Of a DNA stretch of 64,000 bases, positions 17,796 to 27,931 are shown piece by piece; the first letter of the stretch is position 1, and every line of letters starts with the position of its first letter. The translations under genes were made by a program, and so were the position numbers. The stretch is taken from the NCBI GenBank assembly GCA_945860705.1, contig CAMART010000001.1:1-64000 (forward strand), in the 5' to 3' direction. A model generated the notes under the pieces. The model worked only from the letters and a program-made list of their open reading frames with translations, did no database searches and was not told the origin of the DNA. Origin of the DNA: Chitinophaga pinensis (lineage in GTDB: Bacteria; Bacteroidota; Bacteroidia; Chitinophagales; CAMDFR01).

Positions 17796-18734
17796 ATGGA
17801 ATTTTCATCTAAGATATATATAGCTGGGCACAGAGGAATGGTTGGTTCTGCTATTCATAGGCAACTTGTAGCAGAGGGCTATACGAATATATTGACCCGA
17901 ACATCTAGCGAGCTAGACTTGAGAAATCAAAAAGCTGTTTTTGATTTTTTTGAAAATGAAAAACCAGATTATGTTTTTTTAGCTGCCGCAAAAGTAGGTG
18001 GTATTGTAGCTAATAATACTTATAGAGCTGAATTTATATATGACAATATCACGCTTCAAAATAATGTGATACATGCATGTTACATGAATCAAGTAAAAAA
18101 AATGATGTTTTTAGGTTCCTCATGTATCTATCCAAAAATGGCTCCTCAACCTATGAATGAAGATTCTTTACTCACAGGAACCTTAGAGCCTACTAATGAA
18201 CCATATGCTATAGCAAAAATAAGTGGAATAAAAATGTGTGAAGCATACAGAGACCAATATGGATGCAATTATATCAGCGTAATGCCTACCAATCTATATG
18301 GCACTAATGACAACTATGACTTGCAAGCATCTCATGTATTGCCTGCATTGATTAGAAAATTTCATGAAGCAAAAATATCCAATGCTCCCACTGTAGAAAT
18401 ATGGGGAACCGGTTCTCCTCTTAGAGAGTTTTTGCATGCAGATGACCTTGCAGCAGCTTGTGTTTTTTTGATGAAAAACTATAATGAAAAGCAATTTGTA
18501 AACATAGGTACTGGTGAGGATATCAGTATCAAAGATGTAGCATTGATAATAAAAGACATAGTTGGATTTCAAGGTGAGCTTGTATTTGACACTACCAAAC
18601 CAGATGGCACACCTAGAAAACTGATGGATGTATCTAAACTACATAAACTTGGATGGACCCATAAAATAGGACTTAAAGACGGATTGAAAATGGCCTATGA
18701 TGATTTTGTAAATAATCGTATAAGAAAACAATAA
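17796..18734 (+). CDS. fcl: GDP-L-fucose synthase
   Basis: 312 residues. Starts [19 protein letters not shown] with the GxxGxxG nucleotide motif, has [18 protein letters not shown] and the catalytic [16 protein letters not shown] two-step epimerase/reductase that finishes GDP-fucose synthesis after Gmd. Confidence 0.97.
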   Translation: MEFSSKIYIAGHRGMVGSAIHRQLVAEGYTNILTRTSSELDLRNQKAVFDFFENEKPDYVFLAAAKVGGIVANNTYRAEFIYDNITLQNNVIHACYMNQVKKMMFLGSSCIYPKMAPQPMNEDSLLTGTLEPTNEPYAIAKISGIKMCEAYRDQYGCNYISVMPTNLYGTNDNYDLQASHVLPALIRKFHEAKISNAPTVEIWGTGSPLREFLHADDLAAACVFLMKNYNEKQFVNIGTGEDISIKDVALIIKDIVGFQGELVFDTTKPDGTPRKLMDVSKLHKLGWTHKIGLKDGLKMAYDDFVNNRIRKQ

Positions 18735-18743
18735 TTGTATATA

Positions 18744-19310
18744 ATGAAAACAAAAAAATATTTAATATTAAATATAAGCATAGTAGCTATTTGTATTACG
18801 CTCATTAGTTCTTGCAAGGGAGACCTGTCAAAAAAAGTAGGTGGAGTATTCCAATCTAAGTATGAATCTAAAGAAGGAAAATTCAAAATAAAATTTCCAA
18901 AAGAACCAAAAGTAAGCTCAGAAAAATATCCTTCTGCAGTGGGTGAAATATCTGTTAATACATTTATGCATGAAGAAACCCCTAATAATATTTTTACTGT
19001 AGTATATGCTGACTATCCAGCTGGTATATTAAAAGGCTCGGACAACTCTGCACAGAAAGTATTGAATGGTGCAAAAGATGGTGCACTAAAATCTTTTGGA
19101 AACTGTGTTGTAGATAGCCAAAAAGATATTGAGGTAAATGGCCATCCAGGTATATTATTTAAAGCACACTCAGATAATAATGCTTTTATCATCTATCAAC
19201 TTATATTAGTAGATGATAGATTATATCAAGTAAATATCTATAATGAAAAAGAATATGCTAAACAAGATATTGCCGATAAGTTTATTAATTCATTTGAGAT
19301 AACTGAATAA
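18744..19310 (+). CDS. Lipoprotein of unknown function
   Basis: 188 residues from the ATG at 18744; a TTG nine bases earlier is in frame but unlikely. The signal sequence ends in a lipobox LISSC. The rest starts FKIKFPKEPKVSSEKYPSAVG and resembles the single-domain PsbP-like or DUF1795-like lipoproteins in outline only. It follows fcl closely and the next membrane protein starts 4 bp after it. Confidence 0.55.
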   Translation: MKTKKYLILNISIVAICITLISSCKGDLSKKVGGVFQSKYESKEGKFKIKFPKEPKVSSEKYPSAVGEISVNTFMHEETPNNIFTVVYADYPAGILKGSDNSAQKVLNGAKDGALKSFGNCVVDSQKDIEVNGHPGILFKAHSDNNAFIIYQLILVDDRLYQVNIYNEKEYAKQDIADKFINSFEITE

Positions 19311-19314
19311 TCAT

Positions 19315-19818
19315 ATGCTAAAAAATCCAGTTTTTCAAAAAATATTAAACGAAATATTATGGCTCTCTTTAATAGCTATTGTATGCATTGGCTTATTATA
19401 TCCTATCGTAAATCTAGGTGAATATAAATTCTTGTGGCAAACTATTATGTTTATAGGTATAGCAATCTTATACTCTAGATGGGTAGTGTTTTTCAAAGAG
19501 ATTGATTACCTAAAAAATAAGTGGGTAAAGGTGTTTATCTTTTTATTAAATTTTCAGGTAATTATTTTTACAGTAAATAGACTTCAAGAAATAATTCCAC
19601 TTTGGGAAACTCAGTCATTATTAGAATTTTTATATCATATCAAAAGAGAGCTTAGTCTAGATCGAACCGTTTTCTTTTTAGCATATATAAAAAATGTAGT
19701 ATTGGTATCAGGCATTTCTTCTTGTGTGGCAATAGTATTTTTAAGTGTTAGAATATTTAGTTCGTTTTTTAGCGGAAATAAAATAAGAAAACAAGAAATG
19801 CTCAACGATTTAAAATAA
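19315..19818 (+). CDS. Four-helix membrane protein of unknown function
   Basis: 167 residues with about four predicted membrane helices (around residues 15-33, 38-57, 69-87 and 122-147) and a basic C-terminus. No family recognised. It sits between the lipoprotein gene (4 bp gap) and pepF (20 bp gap) on the same strand. Confidence 0.55.
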   Translation: MLKNPVFQKILNEILWLSLIAIVCIGLLYPIVNLGEYKFLWQTIMFIGIAILYSRWVVFFKEIDYLKNKWVKVFIFLLNFQVIIFTVNRLQEIIPLWETQSLLEFLYHIKRELSLDRTVFFLAYIKNVVLVSGISSCVAIVFLSVRIFSSFFSGNKIRKQEMLNDLK

Positions 19819-19838
19819 TAAAAGTAAAAATAAATAAT

Positions 19839-21542
19839 ATGTTACAAGTAAAATTTTCAGAAATAGAATATAAAAAACAAAACTTTGAAGACTACGAGGC
19901 TCAGTTTAAAAATTTATTGGCATCATTTGAAAAAGCAGATACACTGGATGTACAAAAAGATGCAATGCGAAAAATAAATGAACTTTCTAATGAATATAGC
20001 ACAAATAGCAGTTTAGTATACATAAGACATAGCATAGATACAAGAGATGAGTTTTACGAAAAAGAACAAAACTACCTAGATGAAATAGGACCTAAAGTAC
20101 AGAATCTAGGCATGCAATATCATGAAGCACTGACTAAAAGTAAATTTAGAAAAGAGCTTATTGACACATATGGTGTTCAGCTATTTGATAAAGCTTCGCT
20201 ATCTAGTAAAGTAATCAATGATACAATCATACAAGAACTACAAGAGGAAAATAGATTAGTAACTGAGTATGATAAACTAATAGCTTCGGCTTCTATCCTA
20301 TTTGAAGGAGAGGAGAGAAACCTAAGTGGATTTTCGCCATTTATGCAAAGTACAGATAGAAACATGCGTAAAAAAGCAACTGATACCAGATGGGGTTGGT
20401 ATGCTTCTAATAAAGAAAAGCTAGATGAAATCTTTGATAAACTAGTAAAAGTAAGACATACTATAGCATTGAAACTTGGCTATAACAGCTTTACCGAAGT
20501 AGGGTATGCACGTATGGGTAGAACGGACTATGGCTCAAATGAAGTTGCAGGATTTAGAGATAGTATTCATAAAAATATCGTGCCTTTAGTATTAAGCCTT
20601 AAAGAAAGACAACGTAAAAGACTGGGACTAGACAGACTAGAATACTATGATCAATCATTTATGTATAATAGTGGCAATCCTACTCCAAAAGGAAATCCTG
20701 ATTGGATTTTGGAAAATGGAAAAAAAATGTATAATGAGCTTTCACCAGAGACAAAAGAATTTTTCTCATTTATGACAGACCATGAATTGATGGATTTGGT
20801 GAATAAGAAAGGAAAACAATCTGGTGGGTATTGTACATTTTTACCAACATATAAAGCTCCTTTTATATTTAGTAATTTCAATGGCACTTCACACGATATA
20901 GATGTACTTACTCATGAAGCGGGTCATGCTTTTCAAGTATATAATAGTAAAGATTTTGAAGTAAGCGAATATTTTTGGTCTACTAGTGAATCTGCAGAAA
21001 TACATAGTATGAGCATGGAGTTTTTTACATGGCAGTGGATGGAATTATTCTTTAAAGAAGATACCAATAAATATAAATTTGAACACCTTGCTGGCTCGTT
21101 AAATTTCTTGCCATACGGAACTGCAGTAGACGAATTTCAGCATGTGATATATTCAAATCCTGAAATGACTCCAGATGAAAGAAATAAAACTTGGAGAGAA
21201 ATAGAGAAAAAATATCTTCCATTTAGAAATTATGATGGTATTGAATATTTAGATAATGGAGGATTTTGGCAACAACAAGCTCATATATTTGCTTCGCCAT
21301 TTTATTATATAGATTATGTATTAGCTCAAGTATGTGCTTTTCAGTTTTGGGTAAGAATGCAAAGCGATTTTAACGATGCTTGGAAGGACTATGTAATACT
21401 TTGTAAAGCAGGAGGTAGCAAACCTTTTCTAGAGCTTGTAAAACTTGCTAATCTAAAATCTCCTTTTGAAGAAAGTACAATAAAAAACACAATCGATATT
21501 ATAACTGATTGGCTAAATAAACAAGACGATAGTAATTATTAA
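19839..21542 (+). CDS. pepF: Oligoendopeptidase F (M3 family zinc metallopeptidase)
   Basis: 567 residues. The zinc motif HEAGH is at residues 359-363 (VLTHEAGHAFQVYNS), with the third ligand expected in the STSESAEIHSMSMEFF helix. Helical N-terminal half as in PepF. Cytoplasmic degradation of short peptides. The gene ends convergently with the glycosyltransferase gene, sharing a TTAA in which each strand reads TAA. Confidence 0.93.
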   Translation: MLQVKFSEIEYKKQNFEDYEAQFKNLLASFEKADTLDVQKDAMRKINELSNEYSTNSSLVYIRHSIDTRDEFYEKEQNYLDEIGPKVQNLGMQYHEALTKSKFRKELIDTYGVQLFDKASLSSKVINDTIIQELQEENRLVTEYDKLIASASILFEGEERNLSGFSPFMQSTDRNMRKKATDTRWGWYASNKEKLDEIFDKLVKVRHTIALKLGYNSFTEVGYARMGRTDYGSNEVAGFRDSIHKNIVPLVLSLKERQRKRLGLDRLEYYDQSFMYNSGNPTPKGNPDWILENGKKMYNELSPETKEFFSFMTDHELMDLVNKKGKQSGGYCTFLPTYKAPFIFSNFNGTSHDIDVLTHEAGHAFQVYNSKDFEVSEYFWSTSESAEIHSMSMEFFTWQWMELFFKEDTNKYKFEHLAGSLNFLPYGTAVDEFQHVIYSNPEMTPDERNKTWREIEKKYLPFRNYDGIEYLDNGGFWQQQAHIFASPFYYIDYVLAQVCAFQFWVRMQSDFNDAWKDYVILCKAGGSKPFLELVKLANLKSPFEESTIKNTIDIITDWLNKQDDSNY

Positions 21543-22672
21543 GATATTTTTTTAACAGGCACTTCTTTATTTCCTACTTTCTCTATTTTAGCTTTATTGA
21601 GCTTTGCGCCTTTATTGTATAAAACTTGCATTATAGTAAATAATGAACTAAAATATACAAATGCAATTATTGTATGTGGCAAATACCAATCAATCTTTGT
21701 ATATAATAAAACTATAGGAATAGATATCAAAGAAAATATAAGTAGGATAATAGCAACATAATTATCTTTTAAACCTAAGTATGCTAAGTGATGAGTGATA
21801 TGGTCACGTCCACCTAAAAAAGGAGATTGTCTTCTCATAAGTCTTCTTATAGTAACTGTAGTAGTATCTATAAGTGGAATGATAAAAATAAGCATAGGTA
21901 TCACAAACTGTCTTACCTGAAAAGTACCACCATATACATCTCTTTCACTCCAAATAGACATAATACTAAGAGCAGCCAAAAAAACTCCCAAAAACATACT
22001 GCCTGTGTCACCCATATACATTTTAGATGGGTTCCAATTAAATAATAAAAAGGCCACTAAACTAGCAAATACACCTACCATTAAAAAGGCAACATCATTT
22101 GAGATTGGACCATTAGAAACTACATATAAAAACATAGATAATATAATAGAAGCAGAAATAGAAGTAGAAATTCCATCCATATTATCTAGCATATTTATTG
22201 AATTCATTAGTCCAATAACCCAAACTATAGTAAAAATAAAATTAATCGCTTCCATATTTGAAACTGGTAATACAACCCCTGTGGCAATAAGTATAAATGC
22301 ACAAGTGAACTGTCCCATTAATTTGATAAGTGGATTAGTATTGTATGCATCATCTGCAAGACCTATCAAAAAACCTAAGCTAGAAGCTCCTGCAATTCCT
22401 AATAGTTTAATATTAATCAAAGAATGAACATCTACTATATTATTTGGTATTACACCTAGCAATGAAAAAGAAATTAAAAATGCTATAAAAAATGAAATTC
22501 CTCCTAAAGCAGGTTTTTTAGTGCTCGCCCATCTTATTTCTTCTGTGCCATTATCATCTTTTCTTATACCAAAATTTCTATAAAACTTAAGCATCAACCA
22601 GTTTACAAGCACTGAAAAACTAAAAGAAGTTATAAATAAAATAATTAATACTATTAGTTGAAAGTGTTCCAT
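21539..22672 (-). CDS. Undecaprenyl-phosphate GlcNAc-1-phosphate transferase (WecA/MraY superfamily)
   Basis: 377 residues, about ten membrane helices. Landmarks are KPALGGISFFIAFL, FLIGLADDAYNTNPL (the DD of the active site), MNSINMLDNMDGIS, NWNPSKMYMGDTGSMFLG and the C-terminal GGRDHITHHLAYLG, all typical of the WecA/TagO branch rather than MraY. It starts lipid-linked glycan synthesis by moving a HexNAc-1-P to undecaprenyl phosphate. It follows wzc by 8 bp. Confidence 0.92.
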   Translation of the reverse strand: MEHFQLIVLIILFITSFSFSVLVNWLMLKFYRNFGIRKDDNGTEEIRWASTKKPALGGISFFIAFLISFSLLGVIPNNIVDVHSLINIKLLGIAGASSLGFLIGLADDAYNTNPLIKLMGQFTCAFILIATGVVLPVSNMEAINFIFTIVWVIGLMNSINMLDNMDGISTSISASIILSMFLYVVSNGPISNDVAFLMVGVFASLVAFLLFNWNPSKMYMGDTGSMFLGVFLAALSIMSIWSERDVYGGTFQVRQFVIPMLIFIIPLIDTTTVTIRRLMRRQSPFLGGRDHITHHLAYLGLKDNYVAIILLIFSLISIPIVLLYTKIDWYLPHTIIAFVYFSSLFTIMQVLYNKGAKLNKAKIEKVGNKEVPVKKIS

Positions 22673-22680
22673 TTAATTCG

Positions 22681-25104
22681 TTATTTTGATTTAGGGAAAA
22701 ATCTCTTTTTTAATTTTTGGAATCTAGTTAATTTAGTACTAGAATTTGAATCTGTATAATAGCCATAACCATAGCCGTATCCATAGCCGTAACCGTATCC
22801 ATATCCATATCCATAGTTTTTATTGTGTTTGGAAGCGTATTCGGAAGGTCCATTTCCAAAATCATTTAAGATGATAGAGAAATTGATATTATTATCCAAT
22901 TTTAATTTTTTAATATTGAATAAAAATTCTCGTTTTGAATATCCTGCTCTTAATACATAAATAGGATAATCTACTTTTTGCATGATATCTAATGCATCAG
23001 TAACAATACCAACAGGAGGAGTATCAAAAAATATAAAATCATATTTTTTCTTGAGCTCTTCTATCACTTCATCCATCCTATTAGATAGTATCAATTCTGA
23101 TGGATTTGGAGGTATTGGCCCACATGTAATAACATCTAAATTTTTAATTCCAGAGAAATGTGTACATTCGTCTATAGTTGACTGACCAGATAATATAGTA
23201 CTCATCCCTTTATTAGTTTCTATATTGAATACACGTGCTATTCTAGGTTTTCTGAGATCTATATCTACAATGACTACTTTTTGATCTAGCATGCTAAATA
23301 TTGCAGCCAAATTTAAACCAATAAATGTTTTACCTTCTCCAGGTATTGTAGATGTAGTAGCAAAAACTTTACTGCCTTTTTCTGAAGATAAAAATTGTAT
23401 ATTGGCTCTAAGTGACCTAAATGATTCTGTAATAGATGATTTTGGATCTTTAATAATAACAACTCTTGAATATTCCATAGTTTCTTTATACTTTGGAACT
23501 GCTCCTAAAATCACATTATCTACTTTATTTTTTATTTCTTCTATTGTAGTAATAGAGTCGATTTTTAGGTAATTTATGACAATTAAAACTAATCCTAATA
23601 ACAAACCAAAAACTGCACACAAAACTCTAATTAAAATCGTATTTGGACTAATACTTGCTTTAGGAGTTTTTGGAAATTCTAAAATAGTAAAATCAGATAA
23701 CACAGATATTACTGAAATTTCATATTCTGATTTTTTAGACCTAAAACTATTTAAAGTACTTTTAAGTAAGTTTTTTCTTTCTTCTATTTCTGTGAGCTCG
23801 TAACTAAATTCTGGCAAATAATCTAATTCATTTAGGCTTTTATTCTTTTTGGTAAGAATTTTTTTTCTGTCTTCATCATTTTTATTTATTAAACTTTCTA
23901 ATCTAATTAATAACTTCCTTTTCTGTAATTGAATTTGCTCATCTAATAATACTAACTGTGGGTGAGCTACAGTTACATCTAACATTTTTTTTCTTTTTTC
24001 ATCTAACAATGAACTTATACCCTCTAACTCACTTAAGTCATAACTGTATCTAGCTCTTAAATCTGTAATGAGTACGCTATTAATATCATTATTTTTCTTA
24101 AGTACATTATAAATTGATGTAAGATTTATCTTATCTTCATCCAACTTTTCTATGGAGACATCAATTTGATCTATTTTTGTAAAATTCATATCGATCTCTT
24201 TCTGAGCATCAAATACTCCATTTGCTTTCATTTTATTATCAATAGAATCACGTAAATCTTCATATTGAGAACCAATTAATAATATTTGAGAATTAATAAA
24301 GTTGATAATATTATAATAGCTTTCAGACTTCCTCTCTTTATTAGAACTAATAAAATTTAATATGATTAAATTTAAAATATCTTTTGTCTTTTCTGGAACT
24401 TCTCCTGTGTAAGTAATATTTAACATGTTTGATTTACCCTTTATTGGAAGTACTTCTAAATTTCTTTGTATATTTTTTACAAATACATCTTTATCATTCT
24501 TTATAAAGAAAAAATCTTTTACATTATTATTGTCTTTTATTTTTGAAATTATAATTGAAAAATATTTATTTGAATATTTTTCATTTATACTAACAATATC
24601 TATAAGTGTATTACCATTGATTTCATATTTTAACTCATGTCTATTTTTACTAATTGGATGCACATAAAACCTTGTGCCATATAAAATATTATCTTTAAAC
24701 TCAATATTAACTGAGTAAGGGCAGGCTTTGTATAGCTCAGTATTATATATATTTAATTTACTCTTCTCAAAATATTCAGTTTGTAAATCTGTAGTATCAA
24801 CTATTTTAGTTAAAAAAGGAATAGATTTTAAAAACTCAATTTCTCTTTCTATATTACTAATTACTAATTCAGGTTTTATATCTAATAAACTTTCCGTTTT
24901 TTGAGATTGTGTTATGATTATAGCTGAAGACGCATACTTTTTAGGTGTGTATTTTATATAAAAGTGTGCACATACTGAAAAAAAAACAATTAATAGTATT
25001 AATGGAATTATACCTCTTTTTAATACATGAACTAATAATCCTAAATTTATATCATCAAAAGAACTAGGAACTTGAAAGCTGGATTCTTTGTTTTTAACTT
25101 CCAT
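22681..25104 (-). CDS. wzc: Wzc-like polysaccharide co-polymerase with tyrosine autokinase domain
   Basis: 807 residues. Two membrane helices (about residues 30-50 and 500-520) flank a large periplasmic coiled-coil Wzz domain. The C-terminal BY-kinase has Walker A TSTIPGEGKTF (Lys592), Walker A' VVIVDIDLRKPR, and Walker B FIFFDTPPVG. The tail has (GY)9 with 11 tyrosines in a 20-residue run, more regular than the scattered Tyr cluster of E. coli Wzc. Cycling of tail phosphorylation controls chain export. The gene abuts wza (no gap), with the GlcNAc-1-P transferase gene next. Confidence 0.93.
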   Translation of the reverse strand: MEVKNKESSFQVPSSFDDINLGLLVHVLKRGIIPLILLIVFFSVCAHFYIKYTPKKYASSAIIITQSQKTESLLDIKPELVISNIEREIEFLKSIPFLTKIVDTTDLQTEYFEKSKLNIYNTELYKACPYSVNIEFKDNILYGTRFYVHPISKNRHELKYEINGNTLIDIVSINEKYSNKYFSIIISKIKDNNNVKDFFFIKNDKDVFVKNIQRNLEVLPIKGKSNMLNITYTGEVPEKTKDILNLIILNFISSNKERKSESYYNIINFINSQILLIGSQYEDLRDSIDNKMKANGVFDAQKEIDMNFTKIDQIDVSIEKLDEDKINLTSIYNVLKKNNDINSVLITDLRARYSYDLSELEGISSLLDEKRKKMLDVTVAHPQLVLLDEQIQLQKRKLLIRLESLINKNDEDRKKILTKKNKSLNELDYLPEFSYELTEIEERKNLLKSTLNSFRSKKSEYEISVISVLSDFTILEFPKTPKASISPNTILIRVLCAVFGLLLGLVLIVINYLKIDSITTIEEIKNKVDNVILGAVPKYKETMEYSRVVIIKDPKSSITESFRSLRANIQFLSSEKGSKVFATTSTIPGEGKTFIGLNLAAIFSMLDQKVVIVDIDLRKPRIARVFNIETNKGMSTILSGQSTIDECTHFSGIKNLDVITCGPIPPNPSELILSNRMDEVIEELKKKYDFIFFDTPPVGIVTDALDIMQKVDYPIYVLRAGYSKREFLFNIKKLKLDNNINFSIILNDFGNGPSEYASKHNKNYGYGYGYGYGYGYGYGYGYYTDSNSSTKLTRFQKLKKRFFPKSK
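22756..22815 (-). repeat. Gly-Tyr dipeptide microsatellite in the Wzc tail
   Basis: Sixty bases encode Tyr-(Gly-Tyr)9-Tyr. Codons vary (GGT, GGC, GGA for Gly; TAT and TAC for Tyr), so the DNA is an imperfect 6-bp repeat and the protein pattern is kept by selection as well as by any slippage. Confidence 0.85.
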
Positions 25105-25875
25105 TTATTTAACTAATCTTGTAATTAATAATATTGATGATACTAAAGATAATAAAACTGATAAATTACTTGTTACTTCTCTTATTGAATCTGTAAACAC
25201 ATTTCTCCTAGGCTCTATATATACTATATCATTTGATTGTAGAATAATATCAGAATTAATTAACCCATTAATAGTAGATATATCTACTTGAAATATCGTT
25301 GGATTTTTTAAGTCGCCTCTTATTATTTTTATATTGTATGCTTTTAAGTTTTTTTCTATGCCACCAGATTTAGCCAATACTTCAATTAAGTGTGTAGGTG
25401 TTTGATTTAATGATACTACCTCTCCTTTATATCCTTTAAATAAGAAAACTCTTCTATTTTGAACAGTAATAATAGCATAAGGATCTACATATAGTCTACC
25501 TAACTCATTTTCTAAAACTTCTTTTAATGTAATCGTAGTATAACCTTGAACGTAGAAATCTCCTAAGAAAGGAATATCTACAAACCCATCTGGTTTTACT
25601 CTGTATACTTGATTAATTTGGTTTGATTGGTTTCTATTATTATTCATTTGACCGCCGGTACCCATATATCTATCTATTAAAGCTTCTCCATCTCTAGTAA
25701 CAAAAGTTAAAGTCAAATCATCTCCAGGCTTAATTACATATTCTTCAATTAGTTTATCTTTAAGCTCAAATACTTGATAATCTTTCTGCTGAAACATCAT
25801 TCCAGGATACAATATTTTACACGAACTAAATCCTATTAAACATATTGTTATTAGTAAAAAATATACTTTTTTCAT
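25105..25875 (-). CDS. wza: Outer-membrane polysaccharide export lipoprotein (Wza-like)
   Basis: 256 residues. Lipobox GFSSC (Cys20); polysaccharide-export domain starting YVIKPGDDLTLTF, with RVKPDGFVDIPFLGDFYVQG, then a SLBB-type segment (VFLFKGYKGEVVSLNQTPTHLIEVLAKSGG). It ends in a hydrophobic helix (LSVLLSLVSSILLI) that would correspond to the outer-membrane helix. First gene of wza-wzc-GlcNAc-1-P transferase. Confidence 0.9.
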   Translation of the reverse strand: MKKVYFLLITICLIGFSSCKILYPGMMFQQKDYQVFELKDKLIEEYVIKPGDDLTLTFVTRDGEALIDRYMGTGGQMNNNRNQSNQINQVYRVKPDGFVDIPFLGDFYVQGYTTITLKEVLENELGRLYVDPYAIITVQNRRVFLFKGYKGEVVSLNQTPTHLIEVLAKSGGIEKNLKAYNIKIIRGDLKNPTIFQVDISTINGLINSDIILQSNDIVYIEPRRNVFTDSIREVTSNLSVLLSLVSSILLITRLVK

Positions 25876-25882
25876 ACAAGAA

Positions 25883-25890
25883 CAAATATA
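25883..25890 (-). promoter_or_regulatory. Candidate -7 box (TATATTTG) for the wza-wzc operon
   Basis: A perfect TAnnTTTG match on the minus strand, 7 bp upstream of the wza ATG, predicting a very short leader. A TTG lies about 22 nt upstream of it. Confidence 0.5.
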
Positions 25891-25983
25891 ATGAATTATT
25901 CAGACATTAATTCAATAGAAATATGGCTTTTTTTTCATATAATTGTGTTTATAATGAATATTTATTGAATTCAATTCATAAAC

Positions 25984-26583
25984 ATGACTAAAAGCAATCT
26001 TACATATCAAAGTTTTTTAATATCTAAAAATCATAGAAACATAAAAAACAATCATAAATCAATAGTGATATGGATGACTGGCTTATCTGGTGCAGGCAAA
26101 ACTTCTATTGCAAACGAGTTAGAAATTTTATTGTTTTCAAAAAACATACAATCATACATATTAGATGGAGACAACACACGAATGGGTATAAGTGCTGATC
26201 TTGATTTTAGTGATACATCACGTATTGAAAATATTAGAAGAATAGCTTCTGTATCAAAACTCATGAATGATGCAGGACTAGTTGTTATTACGTCTCTTAT
26301 TAGTCCTTTTGAGCAAAATAGAGAACTTGCTAAAAAAATAATTGGTGATGAGAATTTTGTTTTAGTATATGTCAAATGTGACCTTGAAACCTGTGAAAAA
26401 AGAGACGTAAAAGGCCTCTATAAAAAAGCTCGTAATGGTGAAATCAAAAATTTTACTGGAATAGATAGTGATTTTGAAGTGCCAAAGCATCCAGATATAA
26501 TCATAGACACTAAAAACAATACAATAGATGATAGTGTACGCCAAATATATAATTATATTAAAGCCAAACTAAAACTTAATTAA
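25984..26583 (+). CDS. cysC: Adenylyl-sulfate (APS) kinase
   Basis: 199 residues. P-loop GLSGAGKTS at about residues 33-41, LDGDNTRMGISADLDFS, the RRIASVSKLMNDAGLVV helix, and the DVKGLYKKARNGEIKNFTG lid: a complete CysC. It phosphorylates APS to PAPS, the universal sulfate donor. No cysD/cysN or PAPS reductase is adjacent. Its neighbours are a Wzt-like ATPase and a sulfotransferase, so PAPS is probably used here for sulfation rather than for assimilation. Confidence 0.93.
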   Translation: MTKSNLTYQSFLISKNHRNIKNNHKSIVIWMTGLSGAGKTSIANELEILLFSKNIQSYILDGDNTRMGISADLDFSDTSRIENIRRIASVSKLMNDAGLVVITSLISPFEQNRELAKKIIGDENFVLVYVKCDLETCEKRDVKGLYKKARNGEIKNFTGIDSDFEVPKHPDIIIDTKNNTIDDSVRQIYNYIKAKLKLN

Positions 26584-26659
26584 TTCTACTACTACAAAAG
26601 TTAATATCTTTAATTTTATATAAAAAACATAAAAACATCCATAAAGTCTAGATTCATTT

Positions 26660-27931
26660 ATGAGTAACATGGCAATAAGAGTAGAAAAAATATGTAAAAA
26701 ATATAGACTTGGTACCATTGGAACTGGAACTATCAGCCATGACTTAAATTTGCTTTATCATAAAATAAGAGGCAAAGAAAATCCATATAGTAAAGTAGAC
26801 TCAGCCACATCAAATAAAAACATATTAGAAATAACCGCTCTTGAAGATATTAGTTTTGATGTGAAATCAGGAGAAACTTTTGGTATTATTGGTAAAAATG
26901 GAGCTGGAAAAAGTACCTTACTAAAAATCATTTCAAAGATAACTACCCCAACCTCAGGAAAAATATTTATAAAAGGTAATATTGCCTCTTTACTAGAGAT
27001 AGGTACTGGATTTCATCCTGAAATGACTGGCAGAGAAAATATTTATATGAATGGAGCTATTTTAGGCATGAAAAAAAACGATATTAAATCAAAATTTGAT
27101 GAAATAGTTGATTTTTCAGGTATAGCACAATTTATAGATACTCCAGTTAAAAGATATTCATCAGGCATGTATTTAAAACTTGCATTTTCAGTAGCGGCTC
27201 ACTTAGAGCCCGATATTTTAATTATAGATGAAGTACTTGCTGTAGGCGATGCAGAATTTCAAAAAAAATGCTTAGGCAAAATTAAAAACATAGGTGGCGA
27301 AGGACGAACAGTGATATTTGTAAGTCATAATATGGCAGCAGTACAAAGTATTGCTACTCGAAGCATATTACTCGAAGCTGGCAAAATAATTTATAATGGA
27401 CCTACTAATGAAGCAGTAGCATTATATATGAAAAATGGCCACCTCGTTTCAAACTATAAAAACAAGCTTTCTAAAAAATTCATCTACAAAAACTTAGAAA
27501 TTAAAGCTATAGGGATTAAAGCACATAATAAAAAATATGAAGAACCAATAAGCCGAGATAATAAAATATGTTTTTGTATAGAATATATCAACAACAATAA
27601 TATAGATGAATATTATCATATCACATATAGAATAAAAGGAGAAGATGGACAATATGTTTTTACATCTTCAACTATCGACTCTATTAAATCTTCATTTGAT
27701 CAAGGAAGAAATATTTTGGAAATGTATATACCTGAATATTTTTTTAATTATGAGACTTTCTATTTAGATATTTTAATTTTAAAAAATAAAAAAGAAATTA
27801 TTTTTATGGAAAATGACATATTGAGCTTTACTGTTGTGTCTGAACAAAAAAACCTAGGTGATTGGATGGGCAAGACTCCTGGTTCTTTATATCCAAAATT
27901 TGAATGGAACAACAAACAAATTTCTGAATAA
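26660..27931 (+). CDS. Second polysaccharide ABC exporter ATPase (Wzt type)
   Basis: 423 residues. Walker [10 protein letters not shown] (78-86), signature RYSSGM, Walker [13 protein letters not shown]. The N-terminal YRLGTIGTGTISHDLN and about 250 residues of ATPase closely match the protein at 5826-7100; the C-terminal 150 residues differ, and end WMGKTPGSLYPKFEW. No permease lies beside it. It may share the Wzm at 7106-7969 and deliver a different glycan through its own C-terminal reader domain. Its last base is the first base of the sulfotransferase ATG. Confidence 0.9.
   Translation: MSNMAIRVEKICKKYRLGTIGTGTISHDLNLLYHKIRGKENPYSKVDSATSNKNILEITALEDISFDVKSGETFGIIGKNGAGKSTLLKIISKITTPTSGKIFIKGNIASLLEIGTGFHPEMTGRENIYMNGAILGMKKNDIKSKFDEIVDFSGIAQFIDTPVKRYSSGMYLKLAFSVAAHLEPDILIIDEVLAVGDAEFQKKCLGKIKNIGGEGRTVIFVSHNMAAVQSIATRSILLEAGKIIYNGPTNEAVALYMKNGHLVSNYKNKLSKKFIYKNLEIKAIGIKAHNKKYEEPISRDNKICFCIEYINNNNIDEYYHITYRIKGEDGQYVFTSSTIDSIKSSFDQGRNILEMYIPEYFFNYETFYLDILILKNKKEIIFMENDILSFTVVSEQKNLGDWMGKTPGSLYPKFEWNNKQISE

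Noticed and set aside
22756-22815. GY-coding repeat as assembly artefact
   Set aside because: Codons vary along the repeat and the frame continues into a basic, well-formed C-terminus.
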